Positions 18,529 to 26,901 of a stretch of DNA of 64,000 bases are shown piece after piece. Source of the stretch: Clostridia bacterium (lineage in GTDB: Bacteria; Bacillota; Clostridia; Christensenellales; UBA1242); assembly GCA_017453125.1 (NCBI GenBank), contig JAFTKS010000003.1, positions 28,371 through 92,370 on the forward strand, in the 5' to 3' direction. Below the pieces are notes generated by a model. It did no database searches. It was not told where the DNA came from and saw only the letters and a list, made by a program, of their open reading frames with translations. A program made the position numbers and the translations under genes. Numbering within the stretch: position 1 is the stretch's first letter; the number at the start of each line of letters is the position of its first letter.

Positions 18529-18577
18529 AAAAATGGAAAAACAAAGAAATCACACTTAGAATGCAAAAGGAAAACTT

Positions 18578-19174
18578 ATGAGGTTTTACAGACTAGAAAA
18601 AAACAAAAAATTCAGTTATTGGGCATATGTTACTTTCAAAATTATTGCACTCGCATTGATTGCAACAATTGGAATTATGATGCTATGTGGATATAAGTTT
18701 ATGATAGTTTCTTCTGGTTCTATGGAGCCGAAACTTCCTGTAGGAAGTCTTGTAATTGTAACGCCTTGCGAATATGAAGATTTGGAGTATGGCGATATTG
18801 TTACAATGGACGCAGGTGGAATATATTTAACCCACAGAATCGTAGGAAAATTTGACAAAAACAATCCTACTGACAAGTATTCAATTTTGAAACCAGGTGA
18901 CGAAGGTTATGATGAGGAAACTCGTTGGGTTACTCAAGGTGACGCCAATGCAGAACCCGATGGTGTACTTAATGATGATATCGTAGGCAAAGTCTATGAG
19001 GCTCACGCTTTTGGTTGGGTTGGCTTGTGTGTTAGATATATTAGATCACACTATACAATGCTTATAATCTTACTTATAATTTTTGCTGTATTCTTCTATG
19101 CAATGGATTGGTTGAAGACCAAGATGGTGCCAGATGATATAGAATGTTACGAAACAGATGATGACGAGGACTAA
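18578..19174 (+). CDS. sipW: SipW-type signal peptidase I (ER/archaeal-type S26B)
   Basis: This membrane serine protease cuts signal peptides of TasA-like fibre proteins. The 198-residue protein has an N-terminal membrane helix (~17-42), the catalytic SSGSMEPKLPVG box (Ser48), LTHRIV (His86 in place of the Lys of ordinary LepB), and QGDANAEPD with candidate acidic residues Asp122 or Asp128. The Ser-His arrangement marks the S26B/SipW class. A second membrane helix lies at ~158-180, followed by an acidic tail (ETDDDED). AAAGGAAAA precedes the ATG. The stop codon is one base before the next start, so it is almost certainly cotranslated with the first TasA-like gene, the usual sipW-substrate pairing. 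Confidence 0.93.
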   Translation: MRFYRLEKNKKFSYWAYVTFKIIALALIATIGIMMLCGYKFMIVSSGSMEPKLPVGSLVIVTPCEYEDLEYGDIVTMDAGGIYLTHRIVGKFDKNNPTDKYSILKPGDEGYDEETRWVTQGDANAEPDGVLNDDIVGKVYEAHAFGWVGLCVRYIRSHYTMLIILLIIFAVFFYAMDWLKTKMVPDDIECYETDDDED

Positions 19175-19175
19175 T

Positions 19176-19976
19176 ATGGAAAAAACAAGAGGAGTAGATA
19201 AATACAAAGTATCTTTTATAGTAGTACTAATTGTAGTACTTCTATCCTCTTGCATTTTCATTGGTACTGTTCTTGCTTGGCTCAAAGATAGTGATACATT
19301 TCAGTCAAATGGTGTGATAACCCTTGGTACTGTAGATTTTGAATTGTATGGAAGTGGAGCATCTCCAATCACTACAATCAAAAATAATTATAATGGTGTC
19401 ACAAGAACAAGTATAGAAACTCCTCTAACCATTTCTGGAAATAGTAGAGATAGGTCATTTAGTTTGTCTATTAGAAATACAGGCACAGTTAGTGCGATTG
19501 TAAGGGTAACACTACAACTTTATTATCTTGATTCCAATGGTAATAGAGTGGTATTGATTATGACCGAAAGTGACCCAGAAACAATGTCAAGTAATTATGT
19601 CAAGATGGTTTCTCCATTGGGAAAATGGACGAATGATTTCAAAGGTGGCGTAACGGCAGGATATATGTACTGCAATACTCAAGTAGCGCCATATACCATC
19701 AGTAGTATTGTACATAATACAGATGGAACAGATACGATTACTCCGACGGCAATTCCTGAGAACGCTGTCACGATTGTGTCTCAGATTCTTGTTCCAGAAT
19801 CAATGAAGAATCAAACATATTATATATCTGTTACGGTTGATGGTGTTGCCTATTCGGGTAATATTTATCAAGAACTAGAAGACAAAGACAATAGTCAATC
19901 TTATCAAATTCCAGTGGAGGCATATCCTTTCGGAGTGCCTAGCGGATTGCCAGAGGCTTGGACGGCTTGGAAATAA
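19176..19976 (+). CDS. TasA/camelysin-like secreted subunit (SipW substrate type), subunit A
   Basis: The start is the ATG at 19176, immediately after the sipW-like stop and preceded by GAGGAC. The 266-residue protein has a hydrophobic helix (~12-34) followed by AWLKDSDTFQSNGV and ITLGTVDFELYG. This is the signature after the cleavage site in TasA/CalY-like proteins. A beta-rich body follows with the motif SAIVRVTLQLYY. Near the end YQIPVEAYPFGVP aligns with the [VI]xEA motif of the neighbouring subunits. In Bacillus such proteins form extracellular fibres or biofilm matrix. It lies in a tight series with B (29 bases downstream), C and D. Confidence 0.85.
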   Translation: MEKTRGVDKYKVSFIVVLIVVLLSSCIFIGTVLAWLKDSDTFQSNGVITLGTVDFELYGSGASPITTIKNNYNGVTRTSIETPLTISGNSRDRSFSLSIRNTGTVSAIVRVTLQLYYLDSNGNRVVLIMTESDPETMSSNYVKMVSPLGKWTNDFKGGVTAGYMYCNTQVAPYTISSIVHNTDGTDTITPTAIPENAVTIVSQILVPESMKNQTYYISVTVDGVAYSGNIYQELEDKDNSQSYQIPVEAYPFGVPSGLPEAWTAWK

Positions 19977-20005
19977 AAATTCAAAAAAACAAGAGGGAGG
20001 AAGTA

Positions 20006-20680
20006 ATGAAAAAAGCAAGCAAATTTCGGCTACTTTGGGTATTTGCCATAGTTGCTATTTGTATCGGGCTAATTGTTGGCTCGTATACTGTGACTGTCGC
20101 TTGGTTTAGTGACGAATCTGTTACTTCCAATGGCGATATTATCAAGGTAATTGGAACTATTGACCTCGATGTTACAACCAATTTTGATTTTTATAACCTT
20201 GCTCTTGCACCTGATACAATATACACAACTGACCAAGACGGCAATGACATTGGTACATATATCAAAACATCTTCACAAAATAACATTCGTGATGTTTATG
20301 TACGTGTTTCTTTTGAAACGAATAGAAGTGAACTTTCCTTGTTCTTTGACGAGGGCAAGTTGACAACAACTACTACTTATACTTCTGATCTTGATAATAA
20401 GTGGTTTTATAATTCGGCTGACGGATATTATTATTATCTTGGTGCTGTGGGTGGAGTAGATAGTGTTAAGTTTAATGCGGGCTACAAAGTGGACAATACA
20501 CTTAATAACGCTCCATCAACCAATAATGCTGGTGAGAATGTTGATATCCAGATTATAGTAGATGCAATTCAAAGACCTTATGGTGCTTATAAGTCCGATA
20601 CCGATTGGGCTACTGCACCAGAAGTTTTCAAAGATTTCTGTGCTGCCGATTCGGGTGTGGCGTGGAGACCTGCTAATTAA
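20006..20680 (+). CDS. TasA/camelysin-like secreted subunit, subunit B
   Basis: The start is the ATG at 20006 (MKKASKFRLLWVF), with GAGGGAGG directly upstream. The in-frame codons before it overlap the previous gene. The product has 224 residues: a membrane-spanning signal (~8-30), then TVAWFSDESVTSNGD and IIKVIGTIDLDV, the classic post-cleavage signature of SipW-processed proteins. The body has YVRVSFET and the WFYNSADGYYYYLGAV pattern common to this superfamily. It ends with the IQIIVDAIQRPYG motif shared with the other subunits. It is shorter than subunit A and could be the major fibre subunit or a minor cap; the sequence does not decide. Confidence 0.87.
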   Translation: MKKASKFRLLWVFAIVAICIGLIVGSYTVTVAWFSDESVTSNGDIIKVIGTIDLDVTTNFDFYNLALAPDTIYTTDQDGNDIGTYIKTSSQNNIRDVYVRVSFETNRSELSLFFDEGKLTTTTTYTSDLDNKWFYNSADGYYYYLGAVGGVDSVKFNAGYKVDNTLNNAPSTNNAGENVDIQIIVDAIQRPYGAYKSDTDWATAPEVFKDFCAADSGVAWRPAN

Positions 20681-20765
20681 AATTTTTAAAAAATAAAATT
20701 CCTTAAAACCAATCAATGTTTTACTTTGTTATCCTTATTAGATAATGGAGGGCTTGGAGAAAATT

Positions 20766-21560
20766 ATGATAGCACAAAAACAACAGAACAACTTAAATAA
20801 AAAAATACAAATGCAGAATATGATAATAATCGCACTTGCAATAGTTATCATAGTTCTTATTGTCGTGTCTTCAACGGCTGCGTGGTATATTAGAACCAAG
20901 TCCGACTCTACCGACCTTATCCTTTCAAGACCGGTTAATATTTATATTACAGAATACACAACTGGGCAAGGCGGAGAAACCATTCATACTGTTAAAAAAG
21001 ATATTCTTGAAGATTATGACAATAGAATTTATCCGGGCGATAGAGTCAAACTTAATCTTGGTATGGTAATAGGTTCTGCCGACGACCCATCAAGTAATGC
21101 GTTCGTAAGAGTAAAACTTCAGATGGCGTTCTCAAAACTAGGAGATAATGGTGTTGAAGAACCTATAGCAATGGAAGATTTGAGAGACCAACGTCTTATA
21201 GAATATCAGAATGAGCCAGATGGGGAGATGTGGGAACTTATAGATTTTAATGACCCAGAAGGAAAACTTGAAAAAAATGCAGATTATGTTCCCGATTATT
21301 GGTATGTTTTGAAAACAAAAGATGCCTATGGAAATGATATTGCAAGAGAGGCTCTTGATGGTCAAACATTTGAGTTTGTAAATGGCTTCATAAAACTTAG
21401 TAAAACAGAAATTACCAATAAACACGCAAATTGTTCGTTTCATATACTTTATGTAGTAGAGGCAATTCAGAGCAAAAACGTGCCAGACCCTGTTAAATAT
21501 CCAGGCTATGGTCCTTGGTACAACTTTATGTATGGAGATGTAGAAGACGTACAAGGTTAA
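20766..21560 (+). CDS. TasA-like family membrane-anchored subunit, subunit C
   Basis: Two in-frame starts exist (20745 and 20766). I prefer 20766 because TTGGAG lies at proper distance before it. The 264-residue protein has a basic, Gln/Asn-rich tail, one strong membrane helix (~19-40, MIIIALAIVIIVLIVVSST) and AAWYIRTKSD. The GxxDL signature of A and B is weak, replaced by RPVNIYITEYTTG. The motifs IYPGDRVKLNLGM, AFVRVKLQMAF and FHILYVVEAIQSK align with subunit E at 31648 (LYPGMNISFQAKA, LRARIDLDV, IKFTIVFEAVQAF), so the two are paralogues. It may stay membrane-anchored or be processed by the SipW-like enzyme. Confidence 0.8.
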   Translation: MIAQKQQNNLNKKIQMQNMIIIALAIVIIVLIVVSSTAAWYIRTKSDSTDLILSRPVNIYITEYTTGQGGETIHTVKKDILEDYDNRIYPGDRVKLNLGMVIGSADDPSSNAFVRVKLQMAFSKLGDNGVEEPIAMEDLRDQRLIEYQNEPDGEMWELIDFNDPEGKLEKNADYVPDYWYVLKTKDAYGNDIAREALDGQTFEFVNGFIKLSKTEITNKHANCSFHILYVVEAIQSKNVPDPVKYPGYGPWYNFMYGDVEDVQG

Positions 21561-21587
21561 TGCTGTTTAGGGAAAACATAAAATATC

Positions 21588-21654
21588 AAAAGCAAAAAGT
21601 AAATTTAACTATTTGCTTTTGCTAATGTATTCGAGCGCTATTGAATATATTAGC
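21588..21654 (+). other. Two tandem hairpins between subunit genes C and D
   Basis: AAAAGCAAA (21588-21596) pairs with TTTGCTTTT (21612-21620). The adjacent GCTAATGTATTC (21621-21632) pairs with GAATATATTAGC (21643-21654), 11 of 12 positions with one G-U. Neither is followed by a T tract, so they look like intercistronic structures that tune RNA stability rather than full terminators. Confidence 0.6.
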
Positions 21655-21694
21655 AAAGTCAAATGATTAATAAAAAAGGAAAAAGGAGGGCTGT

Positions 21695-22579
21695 ATGGCT
21701 GACGAATATAATCAAAATAATAACCAGAATAATCAGCAAAGAAAAGCTATAGACGTAACCAAGCCAAGGTCTGCGCCACCTCCTCAATCCAATATTGACG
21801 CTAGTAGGGTCAGTGCCTATACTCTTAGAGAACAACAATCGCTAGAGAAGTTGAAAAAACAGGTAGGAAACCTTAACCACAAAGAAAATAAGGCATCACT
21901 TATCAAGACCATTGTTGCTATTATCCTTGTGGTACTACTTATTATACTTGCGGTTGTATTTGTTATAATAATTGGTAGAGGCTCGTCTGTGGAAGAAGAG
22001 GTTGTTGATATGCGACTAAGTGTACAGATTGAGAATAAGTCCACCTTATCCATTATTACTGAAACGGGTGAAGAAAAACTTAGAGAAATCCACCCCGGAG
22101 ATAGAGTGCCATTGAGGGCAAGTGTTAGAAACTCAATGGATATTAGAGGAGACGCTGCACTAGAGGGAACAGAACCTCCTGCAATATATGTTAGATTCAA
22201 ATTGGTACTAGTTCTTGGTTATGAAGAAAGATACGATATAATGAAACCAACAATGCACGATGTTTGGTATAAGTATGATGCTGAAACAGAAGAAAAATTT
22301 GGTACTAACGGAATGTCTTTTGATGATCATTATTATTATCTTAAGACAGCACTTCCATTCACAGATGCAAGAGAGCTATTTTCTGCTATCTTGTTTGATG
22401 GAAATGTTTTGACTTGTGATGATGGTGGCAAGTATGGACAGATTCAAGTTCACGTAGAATGTATTGAGGCTGATATTAATAATATAATATCAAGAACATT
22501 CTGGCCAACTGCACCACAAGGCTGGGTAAGCTATATGCTTTCCGAGTGGTCGGGTGGTAGCGTTTCAAGTAGTAACTAA
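21695..22579 (+). CDS. TasA-like family membrane-anchored subunit with long cytoplasmic tail, subunit D
   Basis: This is a 294-residue protein with AAAAAGGAGGG before its ATG. Residues 1-~65 form a hydrophilic tail rich in Asn/Gln at the start (DEYNQNNNQNNQQ) and then a charged helix. A membrane helix follows at ~70-93 (TIVAIILVVLLIILAVVFV). The outside part repeats the family pattern: EIHPGDRVPLRASV, YVRFKLVLVLG, DDHYYYLKTALPF and IQVHVECIEAD. The long inside tail is absent from A-C and suggests an anchor or a link to cytoplasmic partners. It sits between subunit C and the transglutaminase-like lipoprotein gene. Confidence 0.78.
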   Translation: MADEYNQNNNQNNQQRKAIDVTKPRSAPPPQSNIDASRVSAYTLREQQSLEKLKKQVGNLNHKENKASLIKTIVAIILVVLLIILAVVFVIIIGRGSSVEEEVVDMRLSVQIENKSTLSIITETGEEKLREIHPGDRVPLRASVRNSMDIRGDAALEGTEPPAIYVRFKLVLVLGYEERYDIMKPTMHDVWYKYDAETEEKFGTNGMSFDDHYYYLKTALPFTDARELFSAILFDGNVLTCDDGGKYGQIQVHVECIEADINNIISRTFWPTAPQGWVSYMLSEWSGGSVSSSN

Positions 22580-22649
22580 TAATCCAAAAAATAAAAATAA
22601 ACATATAAATTATCAAAGTGAGTTTTTGAAAACACGAAAACATTTGAAT

Positions 22650-22672
22650 AATTGATAGTTTGCGTATCAATT
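22650..22672 (+). other. Perfect inverted repeat in the leader of the transglutaminase gene
   Basis: AATTGATA-GTTTGCG-TATCAATT forms an 8-bp stem with a 7-base loop, 36 bases before the start codon. It could be an operator or an RNA hairpin. No T tract follows. Confidence 0.5.
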
Positions 22673-22708
22673 ATAATTCTTTCGAAAAATTCTAAAAGTG
22701 AGGAAAAA

Positions 22709-25213
22709 ATGAAAAAAATAACAAGGTTTTGTGTCTTGTTGACAATGTCTTTAATAATGTGCATATGTCCGGTACTTACTGGGTGTTTTGATTTCGTTAC
22801 ACCTCACGTAGGTTCGCCAAACATAACTTTGCACGCAACATCTTTGTGTTTGTCCTGGGGTGCTGTAGAGAATGCTCGAAAATATGAGATTTATTGTAAT
22901 GACGAGATGGTTAATGTGGTGACCGATGATGAAATTCAGAAAACATATGTATATGATTTTAGTCCACATTTAACAACAAACGGAGAATATAAGTTTTATG
23001 TAATTACTAGGGCAAATTATAATGTTGCAGACTTTAGTGAACCTAGTAATGAAGTTGTATTCAATTATGATTCTTCTGTGTTTGCTATCCCAATTGCACA
23101 ATTCACAGATATAGAAACAACTGATGACTTTAATATTGCTTGCAATATTAATGGCAATAATATAATAATTTCTTCTCCTGAATATACAGGGGACGGAGAT
23201 GTGCCAGAGGTTGATGGATACGAATTATATTTGTATTCGACAAGTACAGGACTCAAAACATATCCTATTGAACTAAGTCAAGATTCAATTACAGTAGAGA
23301 GTATTTCTAATTATAATTTAAAGTATGAAATTTATGCTTTGAGAATAGGAGTTGTGGTAGAAGACGAACATTATGTTTGTAGTGATATTAAATATATCAA
23401 TCCTGTTAACGAAGGAAAATATTCTTCAAATATTTATCTTTTTGATGGTTACATTAACGATATGTACTTGGATACAATTCAAGAACTCAACAATCTGGTT
23501 TATTATTCTTTCATAAGTAGAATTCCAACTCTTGAAATCCGAATTTCAGAGCCAATGCGTGCTTTGATTTATAACTATACTGGTGCAAATATTACCGAGA
23601 AATTAGGCTATGCATTCTATTCTGCATTTACTACATTTTTAGAGACCAGAGAGTCTTATTCGGTATCTGTTAGCCAGATTGCAGAAAATGATTTCAAAGT
23701 AGACTTGGGATATTTGAAGACTGGGGACAAAGTGTATGTGAATAGGGACGGAAATGCCGAACCTGACATTGGTTTGGTTCCATCGCAATTCAATGCCCTA
23801 AGTTATGTTCATCAGAACCTTTCTCGCGACGATAAGTATTATGATATGTATGAAGAATTAACTGGAAACAAACTAAGAATACACGACCCGAATTACAAAG
23901 AAGATTTCATATCTGATAGACAATTTTTATATCAAGAAGTAACATCTAGCGAAGAATTGTATTGGGCTGTTGAAAATAAGATTACTCCAATTTGTACAAT
24001 GGGAAGTAGGGCGGAAAAAATATATTCTGAAGCAAAAAAGGTACTCAAAACAATCATATCAGATGATATGACCGATTACGAAAAAGTTCAATCTATATTC
24101 GATTGGATTTGTGATAATACTAGTTATGATTATTATTCAGTTCAAGACGAAAGCTATGGTGGTGCGGCAGGTATCATTGTTCCAGTATTCTATTTGGAGG
24201 GCGTCTTTATGACTGGTTATGCAGTGTGTGACGGTTTCTCCAAGGCTTTCTCACTAATGTGTAATATGGAAGGCATAGATGCTATTAGAATTGTAGGTAC
24301 TGCCAATACAGGTAATGGCTATGGTGGTCACGCTTGGAACAAGGTAAAACTAGATAGTGATCCTACCGATGAAATTGGTGGAGAATATTATTTGGTTGAT
24401 TTGACTTGGACTACATTTATATCCAGCGGAAACAGTCTTGAAGTAGGTTCGCATTGGTACTTTCTGGTGGGCGATGACTTTGTGAAAGACACACATTTCC
24501 CATATGGTTCAAGAGGAAAATTCAATGCTTATAAGGCATCAAATGATTATAACTATTTTGACATTACAGAATTCGAATTTACAAACTTAGAAACAAATGA
24601 AACAATTGTTTGTGACAAAATAATCGATAGCGAAAAAGAGTTGCAAGCAACCTTCCATCACGTGTTTGCAGAAAATCAAAAAACAATTGAGGTTATTATT
24701 GATTATGATTTCTTGATTTCAAACTATAATGAGTATGGTGAAGGAAAGAAAAAAACATATGAAAATATCATTTCGCTTTTGATAGAAACTATGAGAGGGT
24801 TGAAGATAGATACTCAGTTGTTTGAATTGTACCATACTTCTTATAGTCTTGTTGAATACAATTCGGAGGGCGATGCTGGTATTATATTTGTGTTTAGACA
24901 ACGAATGCTTTTTGATGATGCAGAAACCCCAACATACGAAATTGGTAATCTTATCAATTATGTAAACTTGTATCAGCCACAAGGCTCTATCGAATTGATA
25001 GTGGAAGACGATTTCTTCAAGGCGATAAAAAAGACTGGAGAGACTGCAGGAGATGCAATAAGACGAGTTTTGATTAGTGAAATCGAAAAGACTTGTGGAA
25101 GTGGGCTTTTGTATTCGAATATCAAGTCGATGTCGATTGTAGAGGATACTGATTATAGTGAAGAGGGTGAAACATTATATTATATTACTTTCGAATATAA
25201 TAACAATAACTAA
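22709..25213 (+). CDS. Transglutaminase-like surface lipoprotein
   Basis: The start is the ATG at 22709 (MKKITRFCVLLTMSL), with GTGAGG upstream. The 834-residue protein has a lipobox ending VLTGC, so it is a predicted lipoprotein. Residues ~30-130 include an FN3-like module (LSWGAVENARKYEIY). Residues ~450-600 form a transglutaminase-like cysteine-protease-fold domain: YDWICDNTSYDYY-type entry, GYAVCDGFSKAF with Cys507, GGHAWN with His541, and YLVDLTW with Asp564, giving a complete catalytic triad. The last ~230 residues have no recognised fold. Family members cross-link proteins or hydrolyse amide bonds. Its place directly after the fibre-like subunits suggests it acts on them, which is inference. 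Confidence 0.9.
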   Translation: MKKITRFCVLLTMSLIMCICPVLTGCFDFVTPHVGSPNITLHATSLCLSWGAVENARKYEIYCNDEMVNVVTDDEIQKTYVYDFSPHLTTNGEYKFYVITRANYNVADFSEPSNEVVFNYDSSVFAIPIAQFTDIETTDDFNIACNINGNNIIISSPEYTGDGDVPEVDGYELYLYSTSTGLKTYPIELSQDSITVESISNYNLKYEIYALRIGVVVEDEHYVCSDIKYINPVNEGKYSSNIYLFDGYINDMYLDTIQELNNLVYYSFISRIPTLEIRISEPMRALIYNYTGANITEKLGYAFYSAFTTFLETRESYSVSVSQIAENDFKVDLGYLKTGDKVYVNRDGNAEPDIGLVPSQFNALSYVHQNLSRDDKYYDMYEELTGNKLRIHDPNYKEDFISDRQFLYQEVTSSEELYWAVENKITPICTMGSRAEKIYSEAKKVLKTIISDDMTDYEKVQSIFDWICDNTSYDYYSVQDESYGGAAGIIVPVFYLEGVFMTGYAVCDGFSKAFSLMCNMEGIDAIRIVGTANTGNGYGGHAWNKVKLDSDPTDEIGGEYYLVDLTWTTFISSGNSLEVGSHWYFLVGDDFVKDTHFPYGSRGKFNAYKASNDYNYFDITEFEFTNLETNETIVCDKIIDSEKELQATFHHVFAENQKTIEVIIDYDFLISNYNEYGEGKKKTYENIISLLIETMRGLKIDTQLFELYHTSYSLVEYNSEGDAGIIFVFRQRMLFDDAETPTYEIGNLINYVNLYQPQGSIELIVEDDFFKAIKKTGETAGDAIRRVLISEIEKTCGSGLLYSNIKSMSIVEDTDYSEEGETLYYITFEYNNNN

Positions 25214-25283
25214 TTTAAAAAAGACATAATGTTATAACTTTTTGACAATAAGTTAATATAATTATATAATTTAATTATAAAAT

Positions 25284-25317
25284 AAAAAAGCACTTACAAA
25301 TTACGTAAGTGCTTTTT
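25284..25317. terminator. Bidirectional terminator
   Basis: AAAAAGCACTTAC pairs perfectly with GTAAGTGCTTTTT around a 7-base loop. It separates the converging transglutaminase-like and diadenylate-cyclase-like genes. Confidence 0.9.
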
Positions 25318-25318
25318 G

Positions 25319-26689
25319 TTATTCGTTAGAATTGTTTGTTGTATTCTCAACCTGAGTGTCAGGAGTTTGTTCTTCAGGGTTGCTTGCAGGAGACTCTTTC
25401 TCGAGTTTCTCTTTCTCAATTCGTTCTTTCTCAATTCGTTCTTTCTCAGCAATTTCTTTTGCTAATTTTTCTTTTTCAGTTCGTTCTTTTTCAAGAGCCT
25501 TTTCGAGTTTCTCTTTCTCAACCTTGCCTTGTTCTTCTTCTTTCTTTTTCTGTTGTTGAAGTTTTGCAATGATTTCTAGTGGTAGCATATCGCTGTTTTC
25601 GCCGATAACCTCTCCATTGATAATTTTGACTTTCTTTTTCTTTTTGAGGTCGCTTCTTTCTTTGTAGAAGTTGTCGCCATCTTGAGATTGAAAGTATACT
25701 CCAATTATCTTCTTTGATTTGTTCTGAAGAATAGTGTATGCTGCTCTTCGTCTTGCGCCACCAACAATCTTCTTTTTCTTATCGGGGTTTGATTCGATAA
25801 ATACATTATATGCTCTTATTCTACCTGCATTATCAATAACAGTAATTCCGTCAAAGTCTAGCATAGTGGTTAGTACGTCTGCATAACTTCTAAGGACGCT
25901 TTCGTCAAACTTTGAAGAGCGGAGGAACAATTTTCCAAACTCGATTGGTTCTTTTAGCCAAGTGCCATCGGATAGAAATCCGTTCTTGTCTTTGTATTCT
26001 TTGTCTATTACAATACAAATAGTTCCGTGCAGGTCTCTAAGGACTCTGTGGAAGATATTTGTTATAAGGTTTTTGATATCTGACAACTTTTTCTGAGTGG
26101 TTTTGATTTTTGAAACACAAGCCTCAACGAACTCGTCGATTTCTGTATCCCAGTTGTATTCCGATTGAGAATTGAGGTTGAAACAAACCGCACATTTATT
26201 TCCGCGTGCTCCAGATAGTCTGCAAATGCCACCACCAAGAACGTTGAGAATAACAAGATGACTTCTTTTTGCAATTGCTTCAAGGGTGGACTTGTTTTGT
26301 AGGTGTTGAAGTAGGGATTTTTCTTTGATACTAGTTAGGGATTTGATTATACCATATTCGATATTTTCTTCGCCAAAGTTAATGTATATATACCAATCAC
26401 TACTGCAGAAACACATTAGGGATTTGATTCTTGCCTTGAAGTTGCTCATATCTTCGTCTTCGTAGAAGATGATTTTTTTGCAGTTAGGAATGTTTCTGAC
26501 AACCGAATTTATATGGCTAGAGATAAGAATTGCTGGTCTAATTTTGTGGCTTTCTTCTTCGTAGTTGACAAGTTTATAAAACATACTCATAAATGCGTCA
26601 ACTTGCTCAAGTTTCATAGCGGGAAACTCTATCGAGAAGAAATCCAATACATTTGATCTTGCGCTGTCAAAAAAAATCTTCTTTTCCAT
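25319..26689 (-). CDS. Diadenylate-cyclase (DisA_N) fold protein with N-terminal sensor-like domain and charged tail
   Basis: I chose the ATG at 26689 (MEKKIFFDSARS). An in-frame ATG 13 codons upstream also exists, and spacing of AGGAG to 26689 is somewhat long. The product has 456 residues. Residues ~220-360 contain HGTICIVIDK, LDFDGITVIDNAGRIRAYN and VGGARRRAAYTIL, which line up with the DGA and RHR nucleotide-binding motifs of diadenylate cyclases. Here they read DGI and RRR. The first ~210 residues resemble no catalytic domain and may be a sensor. Residues ~375-435 are an (I/L)EKE(R/K) repeat predicted as coiled coil, with a Pro/Thr/Asn-rich end. No transmembrane helix is seen, unlike CdaA. 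Cyclic-di-AMP synthesis is plausible, but the altered motifs leave activity uncertain. Confidence 0.65.
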   Translation of the reverse strand: MEKKIFFDSARSNVLDFFSIEFPAMKLEQVDAFMSMFYKLVNYEEESHKIRPAILISSHINSVVRNIPNCKKIIFYEDEDMSNFKARIKSLMCFCSSDWYIYINFGEENIEYGIIKSLTSIKEKSLLQHLQNKSTLEAIAKRSHLVILNVLGGGICRLSGARGNKCAVCFNLNSQSEYNWDTEIDEFVEACVSKIKTTQKKLSDIKNLITNIFHRVLRDLHGTICIVIDKEYKDKNGFLSDGTWLKEPIEFGKLFLRSSKFDESVLRSYADVLTTMLDFDGITVIDNAGRIRAYNVFIESNPDKKKKIVGGARRRAAYTILQNKSKKIIGVYFQSQDGDNFYKERSDLKKKKKVKIINGEVIGENSDMLPLEIIAKLQQQKKKEEEQGKVEKEKLEKALEKERTEKEKLAKEIAEKERIEKERIEKEKLEKESPASNPEEQTPDTQVENTTNNSNE

Positions 26690-26747
26690 AACCTTAAAAA
26701 CACTCCTACAAAAAATACAAAAACCCAAGTTGCTGTGTGATTACAAA

Positions 26748-26769
26748 TTTAATTATATTTATAATTAAA
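26748..26769. repeat. Long palindrome in the 5' leader of the DisA_N-like gene
   Basis: TTTAATTATA-TT-TATAATTAAA is a near-perfect 22-bp dyad between the promoter and start codon. It is a possible operator, though such AT-only sequence may be chance. Confidence 0.4.
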
Positions 26770-26790
26770 AACACACGTTTAATTATAAAA

Positions 26791-26818
26791 AGTATAACAC
26801 ATTTTTTTGCAAAGTCAA
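26791..26818 (-). promoter_or_regulatory. SigA-type promoter of the DisA_N-like gene
   Basis: On the minus strand, TTGACT (26813-26818) and TATACT (26791-26796) are separated by 16 bases. The transcript would have a leader of about 95 bases. Confidence 0.75.
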
Positions 26819-26901
26819 TCGTTTATTGGAAAAATTGCTTAAAAAATCCGTTATTTAGGTGTTTTTTAGGAGTGTTTTTGTAAAAAATCAATACTTTGGA
26901 A

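Noticed and set aside
25336..25572. Plus-strand frames rich in Ser/Phe/Leu opposite the coiled-coil tail
   Set aside because: They are the reverse translation of the (I/L)EKE(R/K) repeat.
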